DNA of 64,000 nt from Armatimonadota bacterium (GTDB taxonomy: Bacteria > Armatimonadota > Armatimonadia > Armatimonadales > Armatimonadaceae), in contig JAPLCP010000133.1 in assembly GCA_026392155.1 (NCBI GenBank), positions 16,741 through 80,740 on the forward strand, given 5' to 3'. The notes under the pieces are model-generated. The model was not told the origin of the DNA and did no database searches. It saw only the letters and a program-made list of their open reading frames with translations. Shown one piece after another: positions 34,808 through 44,104 of this stretch (the stretch's first letter is position 1; the number at the start of each line of letters is the position of its first letter). Both the position numbers and the translations under genes were made by a program.

Positions 34808-37381
34808 TCAGAGAGAGAAGCGCAGCGCTAAAGCAACGGCATCGTCGAGGGCTTGCTCATAGCCTTGGGCCACGCTCTGCTCGTAGCGGACTATGCCAAG
34901 GGTGCGCCTCAGCGCGGCGCTGGTGTCGTCTAGGCGCATCCAGCGGTCAAGCTCTGGCAGACTCTGCTGCTCCGTGAGCGCCTGGCACACCCCGACCCAC
35001 TGCGCGGCCTCAGTGGGCATTCCGCACCGACAGCAGATCTGAGCCAGCAGAGAGAAGCCGTCGCGCAGGTCGAGGGAGCGTCTATCGGGAAACGCAGCAC
35101 TCAGCGTTTTTTGCGCAAAGAGGGCGGCATCGGGGAGCTCGTCTAGGCAGAGGGAGATCACGGCCCGCACTTTGTAGTCATCAATGAGCACGACAGCCTG
35201 CTTGAGGGCCTCACCCCGCGCGATGGCTTCATCGCAAGCCGTTTTCGCGGCGGCGTAGTCTCCGATCTCTAGATAGGTAATCGTTAGCGTGTTGAGGAGC
35301 GTGCAGACCAGGTTGGTGCGATTCAGGGCGCGGGCAGACACCAAGGCGGCCTGGGAGTAGCGAATCGAGTCGTCGAGCTGGCCCTGGTAGTAGTAGTGCT
35401 TGCCAAGCGCGGACTGACACTCCGCCATGAGAGTCGCGTTCTTCTCCTGCTTGCCAATTTGGAGCGCCTCCTCCAAGAGCGGCCCCGCCTTCTCGGACTG
35501 ATTGGTTTCTCCGTAGAGGTAGCTCAGGATACACAGTGCCTGTGCCAGCTCCGTACGCTCCCCGAGCTGGCGAAGGAGCGCGATGCCCTGTACACCGCAG
35601 CGAATCGCATCGTCGAAGCGGCGAACATAGTGATACAGAACAACACTGCGGGTGAGGAGCGTGGCAAGCTCTTTGGAGCCTTTCTCTACCTGCGCAGAGA
35701 GACGATCAACCCAGGCCGCCCCCTCGCTCAGGTGGTTGGCAAGTATAAAAAAGTTCACCAGCTCCCCAAGGAGCCCGATAGCCTGCTGCGGCGACTGCGC
35801 CGTGAGGGCGAACCGGAAGTTCTCTAGCTCCGCCTCGTACTTTTGGTGGATCACCACCTCACTGCCCAGGAGCGCACGCTGGTTGGTTCGCGCAAAGGTA
35901 AGAAAGTACTCGCCGTGGCCGCGCACGAGCGCCTCCCGCTCCGAGGCGGTCAGCAGGCTCTCCCCAAACTCGCGGAGGCTCTCGCCCATGCACCAGCGCA
36001 GCGTGCCGCGCCGCTCCTCGGTCAGGACGAGCGACCTATCGCGTAGCTGCGAGAGGTACTCCAGCGCGGCGGGCTCGCCGGAGATTGCCCCCGCCTCCTC
36101 GGTCGTCCAGCCGCCCCGGAAGACGGAGAGCGCGGCGAAGAACCGGCGCTGGTCTGCCGTGAGCAGGCGGACGCTCCAGTCCATCACGGCGTGGAGCGAG
36201 CGGTGGCGGGCGGTTTTGTCGAGTTCCTGGGTCGTGAGAAAGGTCAGCCGCTCGCCGATTTTTTCGATCATCTCGCCAATTGTGAGTGCGCCCACACGGT
36301 TCGCCGCCAGCTCCAGCGCCAGCGGGATGCCCTCCAGAAGCGTGCAGAGCTGCTCCACAGAGTCATCGGAGCGAGCTCCGGCGCGGTCGCAGAACAGTGC
36401 CACACTCTCGGCCAGATCCAGTGCATCGACAACGAGCAGGCGCTCTCCTTCCAGTCCGAGCCGCCGCCGCGAGGTCACCAGGCAGGTGAGGTTGGGCACG
36501 CGGGCTAGCAGTGTCTGAAGGGGTGCCGCGACGGTGCCAGCGAGCTGTTCTAGATTATCCAGCACTAGGAGATAGGGCTCAGCGCCTAGGTGGCGGGCGA
36601 GCTGCTCCAGTGGGTCTTCGTCGGGCTGCTGGGCCGGTATTGCCAGCCCGGTCAGGATCGCCAACAGGAGCAGGCGGCTGTCGGTGAGCGCGGCGAGGGG
36701 AACAAAGCCCACCCGCTCTCGAAGCGTCTCCCGAAGGCGCTGGGCAGTGGAGAGCGCAAGGCGCGTCTTACCTACCCCTCCGGTGCCCAGCAGCGTGACA
36801 AGGCGACTCCCCCCGTGCGGGAGAACCCATTCCTGAAGCTGCGTCAGCTCACTCTGCCGCCCCCAAAAACGGCTCAAGGGAAGCGGCAAGGAAGCTTGTG
36901 GAGGGTCAATTTCCCCTGAGGCTGTCTCAAGGCCCTGGTAGAGCGCTTCGAGCCGGTCTCGCTCATCGAGCAGCCAGTCGTCCCAGAGGCCCGGCAGGAG
37001 TGGCCCGCCGTAGTGCTGCCTCGCAAGGCTTATTTGACCACTCGCCACGGCTTGTAGAAACGCGGCGACATCGGTGTGGACATAGCGCGTGTCGATCCCA
37101 ATGGTGTTCTTCCCGGGCGAGTCAAAGAGAGTATCGGGGGCAAGACCCGCGGCCTTGACGGAGGTGCGTATCTGGGAGAGCGCTTGGCGCAGGTTGGCTC
37201 GCGCCGCCTCGATACCCGCCTCAGGCCAGAAGAGATCCGCCAGTGTACCCCGCGCGTGCTGGCGTGGGTAGAAACAAAGATAGGCCAAGAGGGAGGCGGC
37301 GCGCTGGGTGCGAAACCGTGTGATGGTTCGTCCCTGAGCGTGCAGTCGCAGCCCTCCCAGTAGCTCTACATTCCATTCCAT
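34808..37381 (-). CDS. BTAD-STAND-TPR transcriptional regulator (AfsR/SARP-like)
   Basis: An 857-residue regulator. N-terminal winged helix (VELLGGLRLHAQGRTI, RTQRAASLLAYLCFYP) plus a bacterial activator (BTAD) helical region to about 165. Then a STAND NTPase: Walker A LLGTGGVGKTRLAL near 197, Walker B YLLVLDNLEQ near 276, TSRRRLGLEGE and GIPLALELAANR. TPR-like repeats from about 560 to the end. ATP binding and TPR ligand sensing would control DNA binding. Such proteins are best known from Actinobacteria. The target is unknown; adjacent genes for glycan hydrolysis are candidates. Confidence 0.9.
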   Translation of the reverse strand: MEWNVELLGGLRLHAQGRTITRFRTQRAASLLAYLCFYPRQHARGTLADLFWPEAGIEAARANLRQALSQIRTSVKAAGLAPDTLFDSPGKNTIGIDTRYVHTDVAAFLQAVASGQISLARQHYGGPLLPGLWDDWLLDERDRLEALYQGLETASGEIDPPQASLPLPLSRFWGRQSELTQLQEWVLPHGGSRLVTLLGTGGVGKTRLALSTAQRLRETLRERVGFVPLAALTDSRLLLLAILTGLAIPAQQPDEDPLEQLARHLGAEPYLLVLDNLEQLAGTVAAPLQTLLARVPNLTCLVTSRRRLGLEGERLLVVDALDLAESVALFCDRAGARSDDSVEQLCTLLEGIPLALELAANRVGALTIGEMIEKIGERLTFLTTQELDKTARHRSLHAVMDWSVRLLTADQRRFFAALSVFRGGWTTEEAGAISGEPAALEYLSQLRDRSLVLTEERRGTLRWCMGESLREFGESLLTASEREALVRGHGEYFLTFARTNQRALLGSEVVIHQKYEAELENFRFALTAQSPQQAIGLLGELVNFFILANHLSEGAAWVDRLSAQVEKGSKELATLLTRSVVLYHYVRRFDDAIRCGVQGIALLRQLGERTELAQALCILSYLYGETNQSEKAGPLLEEALQIGKQEKNATLMAECQSALGKHYYYQGQLDDSIRYSQAALVSARALNRTNLVCTLLNTLTITYLEIGDYAAAKTACDEAIARGEALKQAVVLIDDYKVRAVISLCLDELPDAALFAQKTLSAAFPDRRSLDLRDGFSLLAQICCRCGMPTEAAQWVGVCQALTEQQSLPELDRWMRLDDTSAALRRTLGIVRYEQSVAQGYEQALDDAVALALRFSL

Positions 37382-37406
37382 CGTCTGCGCGACCGAGCCC
37401 TCCTCG

Positions 37407-37412
37407 ATTATA
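37407..37412 (-). promoter_or_regulatory. Candidate -10 box of the BTAD/STAND regulator gene
   Basis: TATAAT, 25 nt before ATG 37381, followed by GAGGAGGG, which is 16 nt from the ATG and therefore rather far to serve as a ribosome-binding site. Confidence 0.4.
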
Positions 37413-37424
37413 CCCAGAGCCGAG

Positions 37425-38966
37425 TCAGTGAGATAGGTAGGCTTGGGCCAGTGCCTCGCCTAATTGGATCGTGCCCTGCGTCCCAAAGTGGACGCGCTGG
37501 TGGGGCAAGTGCTCGGTCTTGATGATCACTAGCTGCTTATCAGCCTGGGCCAGCTCTCTGAGGCTTACATTCAGCGCTGCCATGTTCTTCCAGATCGCTT
37601 TTGGGTGCTGCTCGGAGATGAACCAGGGGAGCGTGGGCTGCCCTAAATCCTGACGCACTTGCCCGATCAGTGCCTTGAGCCACGCGGCATAGGCGCGATG
37701 GTAGAAGTAGGTATCGTTCTCGCCGGGGTGCCAGAAGACGCCCTCCCAGCTCGGCACGTAGCCCTGGCGCGTAAGATCCGCGTGGGCGTCGCGGAGGAAA
37801 GAGATAAACTTGGGATAGAGGTTGCGGCGGCTCTCCGGCGAGCCCTGCGGCAGCCAGTCCAGCCCCTGCGCCCCGCTGTGGGTGAACTTCAGAAGCGCGA
37901 TGCCCTCGCTGGCAGGGAGCGTCTTTCGTAGCTGCGCCCCAAGGCTCAGCTCCGGGCCAAAGTTTCCCAGGCCGCTCACCGGCCCAAGGGGCTCCCAGTT
38001 CCTGGAACTCTGGAATCCCCCGCCTAGTGCGTAGCGAAAGAGCACCTCGTTCTGGGGCTGCGCGAGCGCCGGAGGGAGCTCGCTTGCAAACGCGTCCTCG
38101 CCCTCCATGTTGCGCTGCCCCGCCAGCACAAACAGCCGGATGCGCTGCTTCTTGGCAACCGGCAGGCCCTTTGCGAACTTGCGCTCTTTAGGCTTGGGAA
38201 GCTTTCCGATCTCCTTCAAGTAAGCGGCCCCAAACGCCTCCCCGAGCTGGAGCTGACCCTGTGTCCCGAAGTGGTAGTGCGGCTGCCCGCTGTCCATCAC
38301 ATCGAAAGCCAGGTGCGAGGTCGGCACCCAGCGTAGCAGTGGGTCGGAGGCGAGAAGCTGGTCTTGCTGGGCGCGAAGAACGGCCAGGTTGGCACGGTTA
38401 TCCATCCCCCAGATCCCTTTCTCACTCACCTCACCCAGAAACCACTTGAGCTTGGGGAGCTGCAGATCGACGCGGAGGCGCTGGATGATCTTGCGGAGGT
38501 TGGCAGCGTAGGTGGTGTTGACCTTGCGGTTCAGCATGTCGTTCTCACCCTGGTGCCAGACCACGGCCTCAAGCTGGTAGCGAGTGCCTTGCTTCTCAAA
38601 TGCGGCCAGCGCCTCTCGGACAAGCTGGAGCGTGCGCGGGTAGAGCTTCTGGCCGTTTTCCGGCGCATCTGGGTTCCAGTCGTAGACCGCGGTCGTTCCC
38701 CCAATCGCGGACTTGATAATGGCAATCGGGGAGTCGTCGTACTTTTTCACCAGGCGCGTAAAGGTCAGCTCTGGGCCAAACGAGTCGAGAGGCCGAAGCG
38801 CTCCCCAGCCCTCGTTCTGAAGCTGTAGGCTGATGTAGCGCACGTCGGGCTGCGGCGCACCCGCCCCTTTGAAGAGCGGGAAGCGGTCGATGTGCTCCGG
38901 GTGGGCATCCGCGCCCACCATGTTCGACTGACCGGCAAAGAGAAAGACCTTAACGGGCTTAGGCAT
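37425..38966 (-). CDS. Tandem sialate-O-acetylesterase (SASA) protein, second domain catalytically impaired
   Basis: A 513-residue protein made of two SGNH/SASA domains. Domain 1 (about 4-255) has FAGQSNMVG with the catalytic Ser, WHQGEND and a C-terminal HYHFGTQGQLQLGEAF. Domain 2 (about 275-510) has VLAGQRNMEG, where the nucleophile Ser is replaced by Arg, and WHPGEND; its C-terminal HFGTQGTIQLGEAL is kept. So only the first half should be an active esterase. No signal peptide. TACAAT lies 7 nt before the ATG. Acts on O-acetylated glycans by family; the true substrate is unknown. Confidence 0.88.
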   Translation of the reverse strand: MPKPVKVFLFAGQSNMVGADAHPEHIDRFPLFKGAGAPQPDVRYISLQLQNEGWGALRPLDSFGPELTFTRLVKKYDDSPIAIIKSAIGGTTAVYDWNPDAPENGQKLYPRTLQLVREALAAFEKQGTRYQLEAVVWHQGENDMLNRKVNTTYAANLRKIIQRLRVDLQLPKLKWFLGEVSEKGIWGMDNRANLAVLRAQQDQLLASDPLLRWVPTSHLAFDVMDSGQPHYHFGTQGQLQLGEAFGAAYLKEIGKLPKPKERKFAKGLPVAKKQRIRLFVLAGQRNMEGEDAFASELPPALAQPQNEVLFRYALGGGFQSSRNWEPLGPVSGLGNFGPELSLGAQLRKTLPASEGIALLKFTHSGAQGLDWLPQGSPESRRNLYPKFISFLRDAHADLTRQGYVPSWEGVFWHPGENDTYFYHRAYAAWLKALIGQVRQDLGQPTLPWFISEQHPKAIWKNMAALNVSLRELAQADKQLVIIKTEHLPHQRVHFGTQGTIQLGEALAQAYLSH

Positions 38967-38973
38967 GGCTCCG

Positions 38974-38979
38974 ATTGTA
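38974..38979 (-). promoter_or_regulatory. Candidate -10 box for the tandem esterase gene
   Basis: TACAAT on the minus strand, 7 nt before ATG 38966, in the 21-bp gap after the BNR gene. Confidence 0.4.
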
Positions 38980-38987
38980 GCATACTC

Positions 38988-41501
38988 TTACTTCTCGGAA
39001 CGGCGCATGGTGAGTCTTGCTGAGGTGCGGTGCGTGCCTAGCCTTGCTTCGACGTGGTAGGCTCCTGCAGGGACATCGGTCTTGCGCTCGTTTTGCAGGT
39101 TCCAGGTGAGGGTATTTGCGCCGCGTAGTAGTGTCGCCTGCCACTGCCGCATCACGCTCCCCGCGGCGTTGGTGACCGTCATCGTGACGGCTCCACCCGT
39201 GTCGCTCACGAGGCAGAAGCGGGCGCTGGGCCGCCCGCGCCGGTCACCGGGGACGCTGTCCCAGGGGAAGGGGTCGAGGACGATATCGCGGATCGGGTAG
39301 AGAAAGAGCGGCTCGGGGGTGGGCTTACGGATCGGGGCGAGGTCGAGAACCCAGGCACCACGCCCAAACGTGCCGATCACCAGCTCACTCTCGCGCGACT
39401 GTACGGTCAGGTCCTGCACGGGTGTGGAGGGAAGCGTGGCGCTCAGCGACTCCCAGCTCTGCCCGGCGTCCCGCGAGAGATAGACCCCCAGATCGGTGCC
39501 AATATAAAGCAGCTTGGGATCGGTCGGGTCTTCTTTAATCACGTTCACGCACTCGGGCGGCAGGTTGCTCGCAATCGAGCGCCAGCTCTGGCCCGTGTCG
39601 GTGGAGACAAAGACATAGGGCCGCGTGTCACTCTCCCGAAAGCCGGTGAAGCTGACATAGAAGGTCGCGGCGTCGTGGTGCGAGAGGGTCACCCGGCTCA
39701 CCCACTTGCGCGGCAGGCCAGCATCAATGTGGCTCCAGTGCGCGCCATCGTCGGTGCTCAGCCAGACCCGCCCGCCCTCCGTGCCTCCGACCAGCACTCC
39801 CGGCACCAGCGGCGACTCCGCCAGCATCGTGAGCGCCCCCGTGGGAACCGTGTCGCGATCATTGCCCGCAGGCTCCCCCAGCTCCGGGCTAATCGCCTTC
39901 CAGGTCGCGCCTCTATCGGTGGTCTTGAGCACTTTATTGGCCCCCATATAGAGCGTGCGCGGGTTGTGCGGCGAGATGAAAAACGGCGTGTACCAGCTAA
40001 AACGCAGGCCTGGCAGCCCCGGCCTAAGGCTCTCCGACGACGGCCCGCCACTGAGAATCGAGCGACCTGTGGTGTCCATTCGCATCAGCGCCCCGTTCTG
40101 GTGCTCGTAGTAAACAAAGCGCTCGTCGGTGGGATCGGGGAGAGTCACAAAGCTATCGCCGCCCGTCCAGCGGTCCAGATACACACTGCGCCACGGGTCG
40201 GGGAGGGCATCATCGAGGATGGCATCGCTTGGCCCGACCAGCGCGGCGTTGTCCTGGGTTCCAGCGAAGATTCGGTAGGGGGTCTGGTTATCGGTGGCCA
40301 CAAAGTACATCTGCGCCACCGGGATATTGTTGAGGTGCAGCCAGCTCTCGCCCGCATCGTAGGAGAGAAACAGTCCGCCATCGTTGCCTAGGAGCAGGCG
40401 CTCTGGGTTGGCGGGATCGATCACCAGCTCATGGTGGTCCAGGTGCAGCGCCCGGCCCGGCGTCTCCTGCACGCGCAAGATCCGATCCCCAAGGCGCTGA
40501 AAGGTCGTGCCGCCGTCGTGGGACTGGAAGGCATGGTTGCCCAGGATATAGAGATGGTTCGTGTCGCGCGGGTCCACGCAGATATCCGTGAACTTCCAGC
40601 CATACGCCCCAAAAACGTCGTAGAGATCGTCGGTGTTTACCTTGCGCCAGCTCTCGCCGGAGTCTTCGGAGCGGTAGACCTCGCCGCCCACAAACGGCCT
40701 GTCTTTCTGCGTGCTCGGGGCGCGGTTGTCGAGATAGAGATAGAGCGTCTTCGGACTCTTCGGTGCAACCGCGATACTGGCCCGCCCTAGAAGCCCCGTC
40801 GGGAGCCCCTTGGTCAGCCGTTGCCAGCTCTTGCCGCCATCTTGTGACTTAAAGAGCCCGCCGCGCCGCCCTTCCTCGATCTGCCACGCCCACGCATAGA
40901 GCGTCCTAGGGTCTTTGGGATCAAGCGCTAGGTCCACGACGCCCGTGACATCGTCTATAAAGAGCACTTTTTCCCAGTGCACTCCGCCGTCGAGCGTCCG
41001 GTAGACCCCCCGCTCTGGGCTTGGTGTCCACTGCTTGCCCATCGCGGCGACATAGGCGATACTCGGGTTGGTCGGGTGCAGCAGTACTTTTGCAATATGG
41101 TGCGTCGCCTCCAGCCCGAGATGTGTCCACGATGCCCCCCCATTGACCGACTTAAAGACCCCCGTGCCTGGATAGGCGTAGCCGGCGTACCGTGGCTGCG
41201 CCTCGCCCGTGCCTACCCAGACCGTATTGGGATGGCTCTGCGAGACCGCTACGTCCCCGATGGCAAAGGCGCTCTCGTGCTCGAAAATAGGTCGCCAGGT
41301 CAGGCCATTGTTCACCGTCTTCCAGAGATTGCCCGAGCCCACCCCCACATAGATCGTCCCCGTATTGCCCGGCGGAATCGCCACCGCCTCCACCCGCGCC
41401 CCGATCTTCACCGGCCCCACGGGTCGCCAAGCCAGCCCCCGAAAGAAAGAGCTCTGCGCCAGCGCCTGATGCGCCGCCCAAGCCGGTAGTGTCTGTTTCA
41501 T
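38988..41501 (-). CDS. Sortilin/BNR-repeat protein with C-terminal FlgD-like Ig domain
   Basis: An 837-residue beta-propeller protein with many Asp-box repeats (LWKTVNNGLTW, VFKSVNGGASW, LFKSQDGGKSW, VYRSEDSGESW, VFVSTDTGQSW, YLSRDAGQSW). It resembles the sortilin-like family of large bacterial BNR proteins. The last 75 residues (VTNAAGSVMRQW, LTWNLQNERKTDVPAGAYHVE) look like the FlgD-type Ig domain found at ends of secreted proteins. The N-terminus (MKQTLPAWAAHQALAQ) is not a clear signal peptide, so export is uncertain. Function unknown; carbohydrate binding or hydrolysis is plausible. Confidence 0.85.
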   Translation of the reverse strand: MKQTLPAWAAHQALAQSSFFRGLAWRPVGPVKIGARVEAVAIPPGNTGTIYVGVGSGNLWKTVNNGLTWRPIFEHESAFAIGDVAVSQSHPNTVWVGTGEAQPRYAGYAYPGTGVFKSVNGGASWTHLGLEATHHIAKVLLHPTNPSIAYVAAMGKQWTPSPERGVYRTLDGGVHWEKVLFIDDVTGVVDLALDPKDPRTLYAWAWQIEEGRRGGLFKSQDGGKSWQRLTKGLPTGLLGRASIAVAPKSPKTLYLYLDNRAPSTQKDRPFVGGEVYRSEDSGESWRKVNTDDLYDVFGAYGWKFTDICVDPRDTNHLYILGNHAFQSHDGGTTFQRLGDRILRVQETPGRALHLDHHELVIDPANPERLLLGNDGGLFLSYDAGESWLHLNNIPVAQMYFVATDNQTPYRIFAGTQDNAALVGPSDAILDDALPDPWRSVYLDRWTGGDSFVTLPDPTDERFVYYEHQNGALMRMDTTGRSILSGGPSSESLRPGLPGLRFSWYTPFFISPHNPRTLYMGANKVLKTTDRGATWKAISPELGEPAGNDRDTVPTGALTMLAESPLVPGVLVGGTEGGRVWLSTDDGAHWSHIDAGLPRKWVSRVTLSHHDAATFYVSFTGFRESDTRPYVFVSTDTGQSWRSIASNLPPECVNVIKEDPTDPKLLYIGTDLGVYLSRDAGQSWESLSATLPSTPVQDLTVQSRESELVIGTFGRGAWVLDLAPIRKPTPEPLFLYPIRDIVLDPFPWDSVPGDRRGRPSARFCLVSDTGGAVTMTVTNAAGSVMRQWQATLLRGANTLTWNLQNERKTDVPAGAYHVEARLGTHRTSARLTMRRSEK

Positions 41502-41540
41502 CCTAGCATCTTTTCTCTCAGCCGTTGTCCCTACTTAATT

Positions 41541-41572
41541 TTGATAGGTAGCTCGCGACAGTATTGTATACT
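41541..41572 (+). promoter_or_regulatory. Candidate promoter of the PIN toxin-antitoxin pair
   Basis: TTGATA (41541-41546) and TATACT (41567-41572), with a 20-nt spacer that is longer than ideal; the ATG at 41583 is 10 nt after the -10 box. Confidence 0.4.
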
Positions 41573-41582
41573 GAATACCATT

Positions 41583-41798
41583 ATGACGACGCTGGAGAAA
41601 ATCGAAAAAGAGGCCCGTGATCTCTCCCCTGCGGAGATTTTGGAGCTGGTAAAGCGACTCCTAAACCAGCTTCCCACATCTGATTCGCAGCCCACAACAC
41701 CACGGCCCTACGCACTTGCAAAAGGCCTTTTTGAGGTGCCTGCCAGCTTCGACGATCCTCTCCCTGATGATCTCCTAGATGCCTTTGAAGGCCGATGA
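41583..41798 (+). CDS. Antitoxin of a PIN-type toxin-antitoxin pair (DUF2281/VapB-like)
   Basis: A 71-residue protein: an N-terminal helix pair (LEKIEKEARDLSPAEILELV) resembling DUF2281-type antitoxins, a Pro/Thr linker, and a C-terminal toxin-wrapping tail (LFEVPASFDDPLPDDLLDAF). Expected to bind and block the downstream PIN ribonuclease and to repress the operon. The stop overlaps the toxin start by 4 bp (ATGA). ATG 41583 is chosen over a frame starting at 41541 because it follows the -10 box. Confidence 0.85.
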   Translation: MTTLEKIEKEARDLSPAEILELVKRLLNQLPTSDSQPTTPRPYALAKGLFEVPASFDDPLPDDLLDAFEGR

Positions 41799-42181
41799 AA
41801 CTCCTTCTCGACACCCACATCTTCCTCTGGTTCATCAACGGCGATTCTCGTCTGCCTGCGGCAACTCTGGCAGCAATTCGCGATCCAGGTAATCAGATCT
41901 ATCTGAGTGCTGTTTCCTTTTGGGAAGTGGCAGTGAAGTACCAGCTTGGTAAACTTCCCCTCCCTGACTCACCTGAGATTTTTCTCCCCGCCTACTGTAG
42001 CCTGCACCGTATCCAGCTTCTAGCTCTGGAGCCCGGATGCATCACAGAGCTACTGACTCTTCCCAGTATTCATCGCGATCCTTTTGACCGAATGCTCATC
42101 AGCCAAGCCCTCCATCACAGCCTAACACTAGTTTCCGAGGATGCTTTGGTGCGCTCGTATCCCGTAGTGTTTCTCAGCTAA
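41795..42181 (+). CDS. PIN-domain toxin (VapC-like, COG3744 group)
   Basis: A 128-residue PIN ribonuclease. Acidic metal-binding residues: Asp 6 in LLLDTHIFLWF, Glu in SFWEVAVK, Asp in HRDPFDRMLISQA and the late Asp in VSEDALV, all in the family order. By family it cuts RNA and stops growth when freed from its antitoxin. It starts inside the antitoxin stop codon (ATGA). The gene ends directly against the convergent methyltransferase. Confidence 0.93.
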   Translation: MKLLLDTHIFLWFINGDSRLPAATLAAIRDPGNQIYLSAVSFWEVAVKYQLGKLPLPDSPEIFLPAYCSLHRIQLLALEPGCITELLTLPSIHRDPFDRMLISQALHHSLTLVSEDALVRSYPVVFLS

Positions 42182-42784
42182 CTAACGCGGTTTCTGAACA
42201 ATAAAATAAAGATGCGACTCGGGGAGCTGGTCGTATTCAAGGTGGCGGCAGACACAGCCAAATCGGTCGATCAGGCGAAGCAGCTCGGGGATTCCGAGGG
42301 CGGCGTGGTAGAGCGGCTGGCCGTGGCAGGGGTTGGTGACTTCACCGGGCGTGTCCACGCCGCCGCTGGTGAAAATCAGTATGCCGCCGGGTGCAAGCGC
42401 AGCGCAGAGCTTTTCGAGTACCGACGCGTGATGCTCCAACGGGACGTGCCAGATGCTGTCCCAGGCGGAGATAAAGTCGTAGGTGCGGGGAAACTCCCAG
42501 GTGCAGATATCGGCATGATGAAAGACCGTGTCGGGGTGCTTGAGCCGGGCCAGCGCCAGCATCTCCGTCGAGAAATCCAGCCCTTCAGCATCGTAGCCGT
42601 GTTTTTGCAGGAGCGTCAGAATCCGCCCACTACTGCCACAGCCCACATCCATCGCCCGGCCTGTTGGTGGCGCAAACTTTAAGGCCCGCTCGTGCTGCGC
42701 GATCCCATTCTCGTGGTTAAACGACTCATCGGCCCAGTGCTGGGCGAGCTGATCGTAGCTGGCGGCAGTCTGTGTCGTGGTCAT
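42182..42784 (-). CDS. Class I SAM-dependent methyltransferase
   Basis: A 200-residue Rossmann-fold methyltransferase. Motif I MDVGCGSSGRI near residue 44, acidic residue ending beta2 in EGLDFSTEML, motif II region FISAWDSIWHVP and motif III LAPGGILIFTSGG. It resembles small-molecule methyltransferases of the UbiE/Tam group; substrate unknown. It is 3 nt after the GH32/43-like gene on the same strand. Confidence 0.9.
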   Translation of the reverse strand: MTTTQTAASYDQLAQHWADESFNHENGIAQHERALKFAPPTGRAMDVGCGSSGRILTLLQKHGYDAEGLDFSTEMLALARLKHPDTVFHHADICTWEFPRTYDFISAWDSIWHVPLEHHASVLEKLCAALAPGGILIFTSGGVDTPGEVTNPCHGQPLYHAALGIPELLRLIDRFGCVCRHLEYDQLPESHLYFIVQKPR

Positions 42785-42787
42785 GGA

Positions 42788-44101
42788 TTATTTTGTCCGA
42801 AAGGCGTAGAGGTCGGCATCTTTGAGGAGGAAGCGGAGCTTGATGGGCTTGCCGCTTAAAGAGGCGAGGTTCAGGTCAAGAGCGCCCTCTAGCTCGTCGC
42901 CAAAGAGCGGCTTGCTCTGGGCGAGCGGCTTGCCCGCGGGATCGAGCACCTCGACTTGGATGTTGCCCGCCGCCGAGGTCGCGTAGTTGAGGACGAGGCG
43001 CGAGCCGTTGACAGTCACGGGGCGCGTGGTAAACTCGCCGCCGCTGGCGTCGGCGTGCACCGACGCAAAGCCGTGGCGGCGCACGGTGATGCGGCGCAGC
43101 CTATGATCGGGCCAGTCGTAGTGCTCACTGGCGTAGAGGGAAAACTCGCCCTCACCGGTCTCGATAATTCCGGTGGCGGGCATGTTGCTGCGCTGGGTCC
43201 AGTTGTGCGGGTCGGGGCCGGGGCGCAGCCATGCCTCCAGAAACGGGCGGCTCCAGTGCAGACCATCGCGGCTGCTCATGAAGACGGCATCGGAGACACC
43301 CGGCTCTTTGTAGCCCGCGAGCTTGGTGCGCTCGGGGACAAAGCGTTTGGGGAAAGAGAGCAGCACATGGGGCGCGCCGGGGCAGGGGCGGACGGCGTTG
43401 GTGTAGAAGTGCTCGGTAGGTGTCCCTGGCGCGTAGCGGTTGGGCTCGGGCTTGCTCCAGCGCAGAAAGTCGTCGGAGAGGCAGCTCTGGATCGCACGGT
43501 AGCCACTGTACTCGCCCTGGGTGAAGTAGCGTGAGTAGAGCCGGTACTTGCCCAGCGCCTCATCGAAGAACGCCGTGTTGAGCGAGTCAAATGTCCCATC
43601 GGTGAGGACGGGCGCGGGGCTGAGCTTCTGCCAGCGCACCCCGTCAGGTGAGCCAAAGGCGTAGAGCTTGCTATTGATCCCGCCCAAAGCCTTGTAGCGC
43701 GCGTCGGGCTTGGTTTTTGGGTTGGTATCGAGAAACGGTGCGAAGTTGTGCGCCTCTAGCCCCTGCCAGACAATATTGTTCGCCTTGGAACCCCGAAACG
43801 CAAAGAGCCCGAGAGTGGGGCGCGTGAAGTGGATGCCGTCGTCGCTCTCAGCCAGGCACGTCGCCTGCTCCAGCGACTGATCGCCCGGACAGTAGCCCCG
43901 GTAGTAGAGCCGGACTTTCTTGCCGTCTTGGATCGCCGTAAAGTACGCGCTGGCCGGGCCCTCCCAGGGCCTATCGGTCGTCAGCACGAGCTCCCGCCGC
44001 ACCGGCGTGCTCAGCCGTAGCGCCACCCCGCGCTTGCTCTCGACCAGCCCGTCGTCGACAAAAAGCTCCCACCGCGGGCCGATAGTCTCACTTTGTTTCA
44101 T
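42788..44101 (-). CDS. GH32/GH43-like five-bladed propeller protein
   Basis: A 437-residue protein of a planctomycete/armatimonad family usually annotated as a glycosyl hydrolase: WELFVDDGLVES near the start, LYYRGYC, SDDGIHFTRP, SPDGVRWQ, SSRDGLHWSRPF, and a C-terminal beta-sandwich (LNLASLSGKPIKLRF). The short WxxD-type repeats fit a five-bladed propeller, but clear catalytic acids of GH32 or GH43 cannot be assigned by eye. No signal peptide. The unusual AT-rich HEPN gene lies only 3 nt upstream. Confidence 0.8.
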   Translation of the reverse strand: MKQSETIGPRWELFVDDGLVESKRGVALRLSTPVRRELVLTTDRPWEGPASAYFTAIQDGKKVRLYYRGYCPGDQSLEQATCLAESDDGIHFTRPTLGLFAFRGSKANNIVWQGLEAHNFAPFLDTNPKTKPDARYKALGGINSKLYAFGSPDGVRWQKLSPAPVLTDGTFDSLNTAFFDEALGKYRLYSRYFTQGEYSGYRAIQSCLSDDFLRWSKPEPNRYAPGTPTEHFYTNAVRPCPGAPHVLLSFPKRFVPERTKLAGYKEPGVSDAVFMSSRDGLHWSRPFLEAWLRPGPDPHNWTQRSNMPATGIIETGEGEFSLYASEHYDWPDHRLRRITVRRHGFASVHADASGGEFTTRPVTVNGSRLVLNYATSAAGNIQVEVLDPAGKPLAQSKPLFGDELEGALDLNLASLSGKPIKLRFLLKDADLYAFRTK

Positions 44102-44104
44102 TGC

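Noticed and set aside
35652..36518. 288-codon plus-strand frame, very Ser/Arg-rich
   Set aside because: Antisense of the BTAD/STAND regulator; the composition is the usual reverse-strand artefact.
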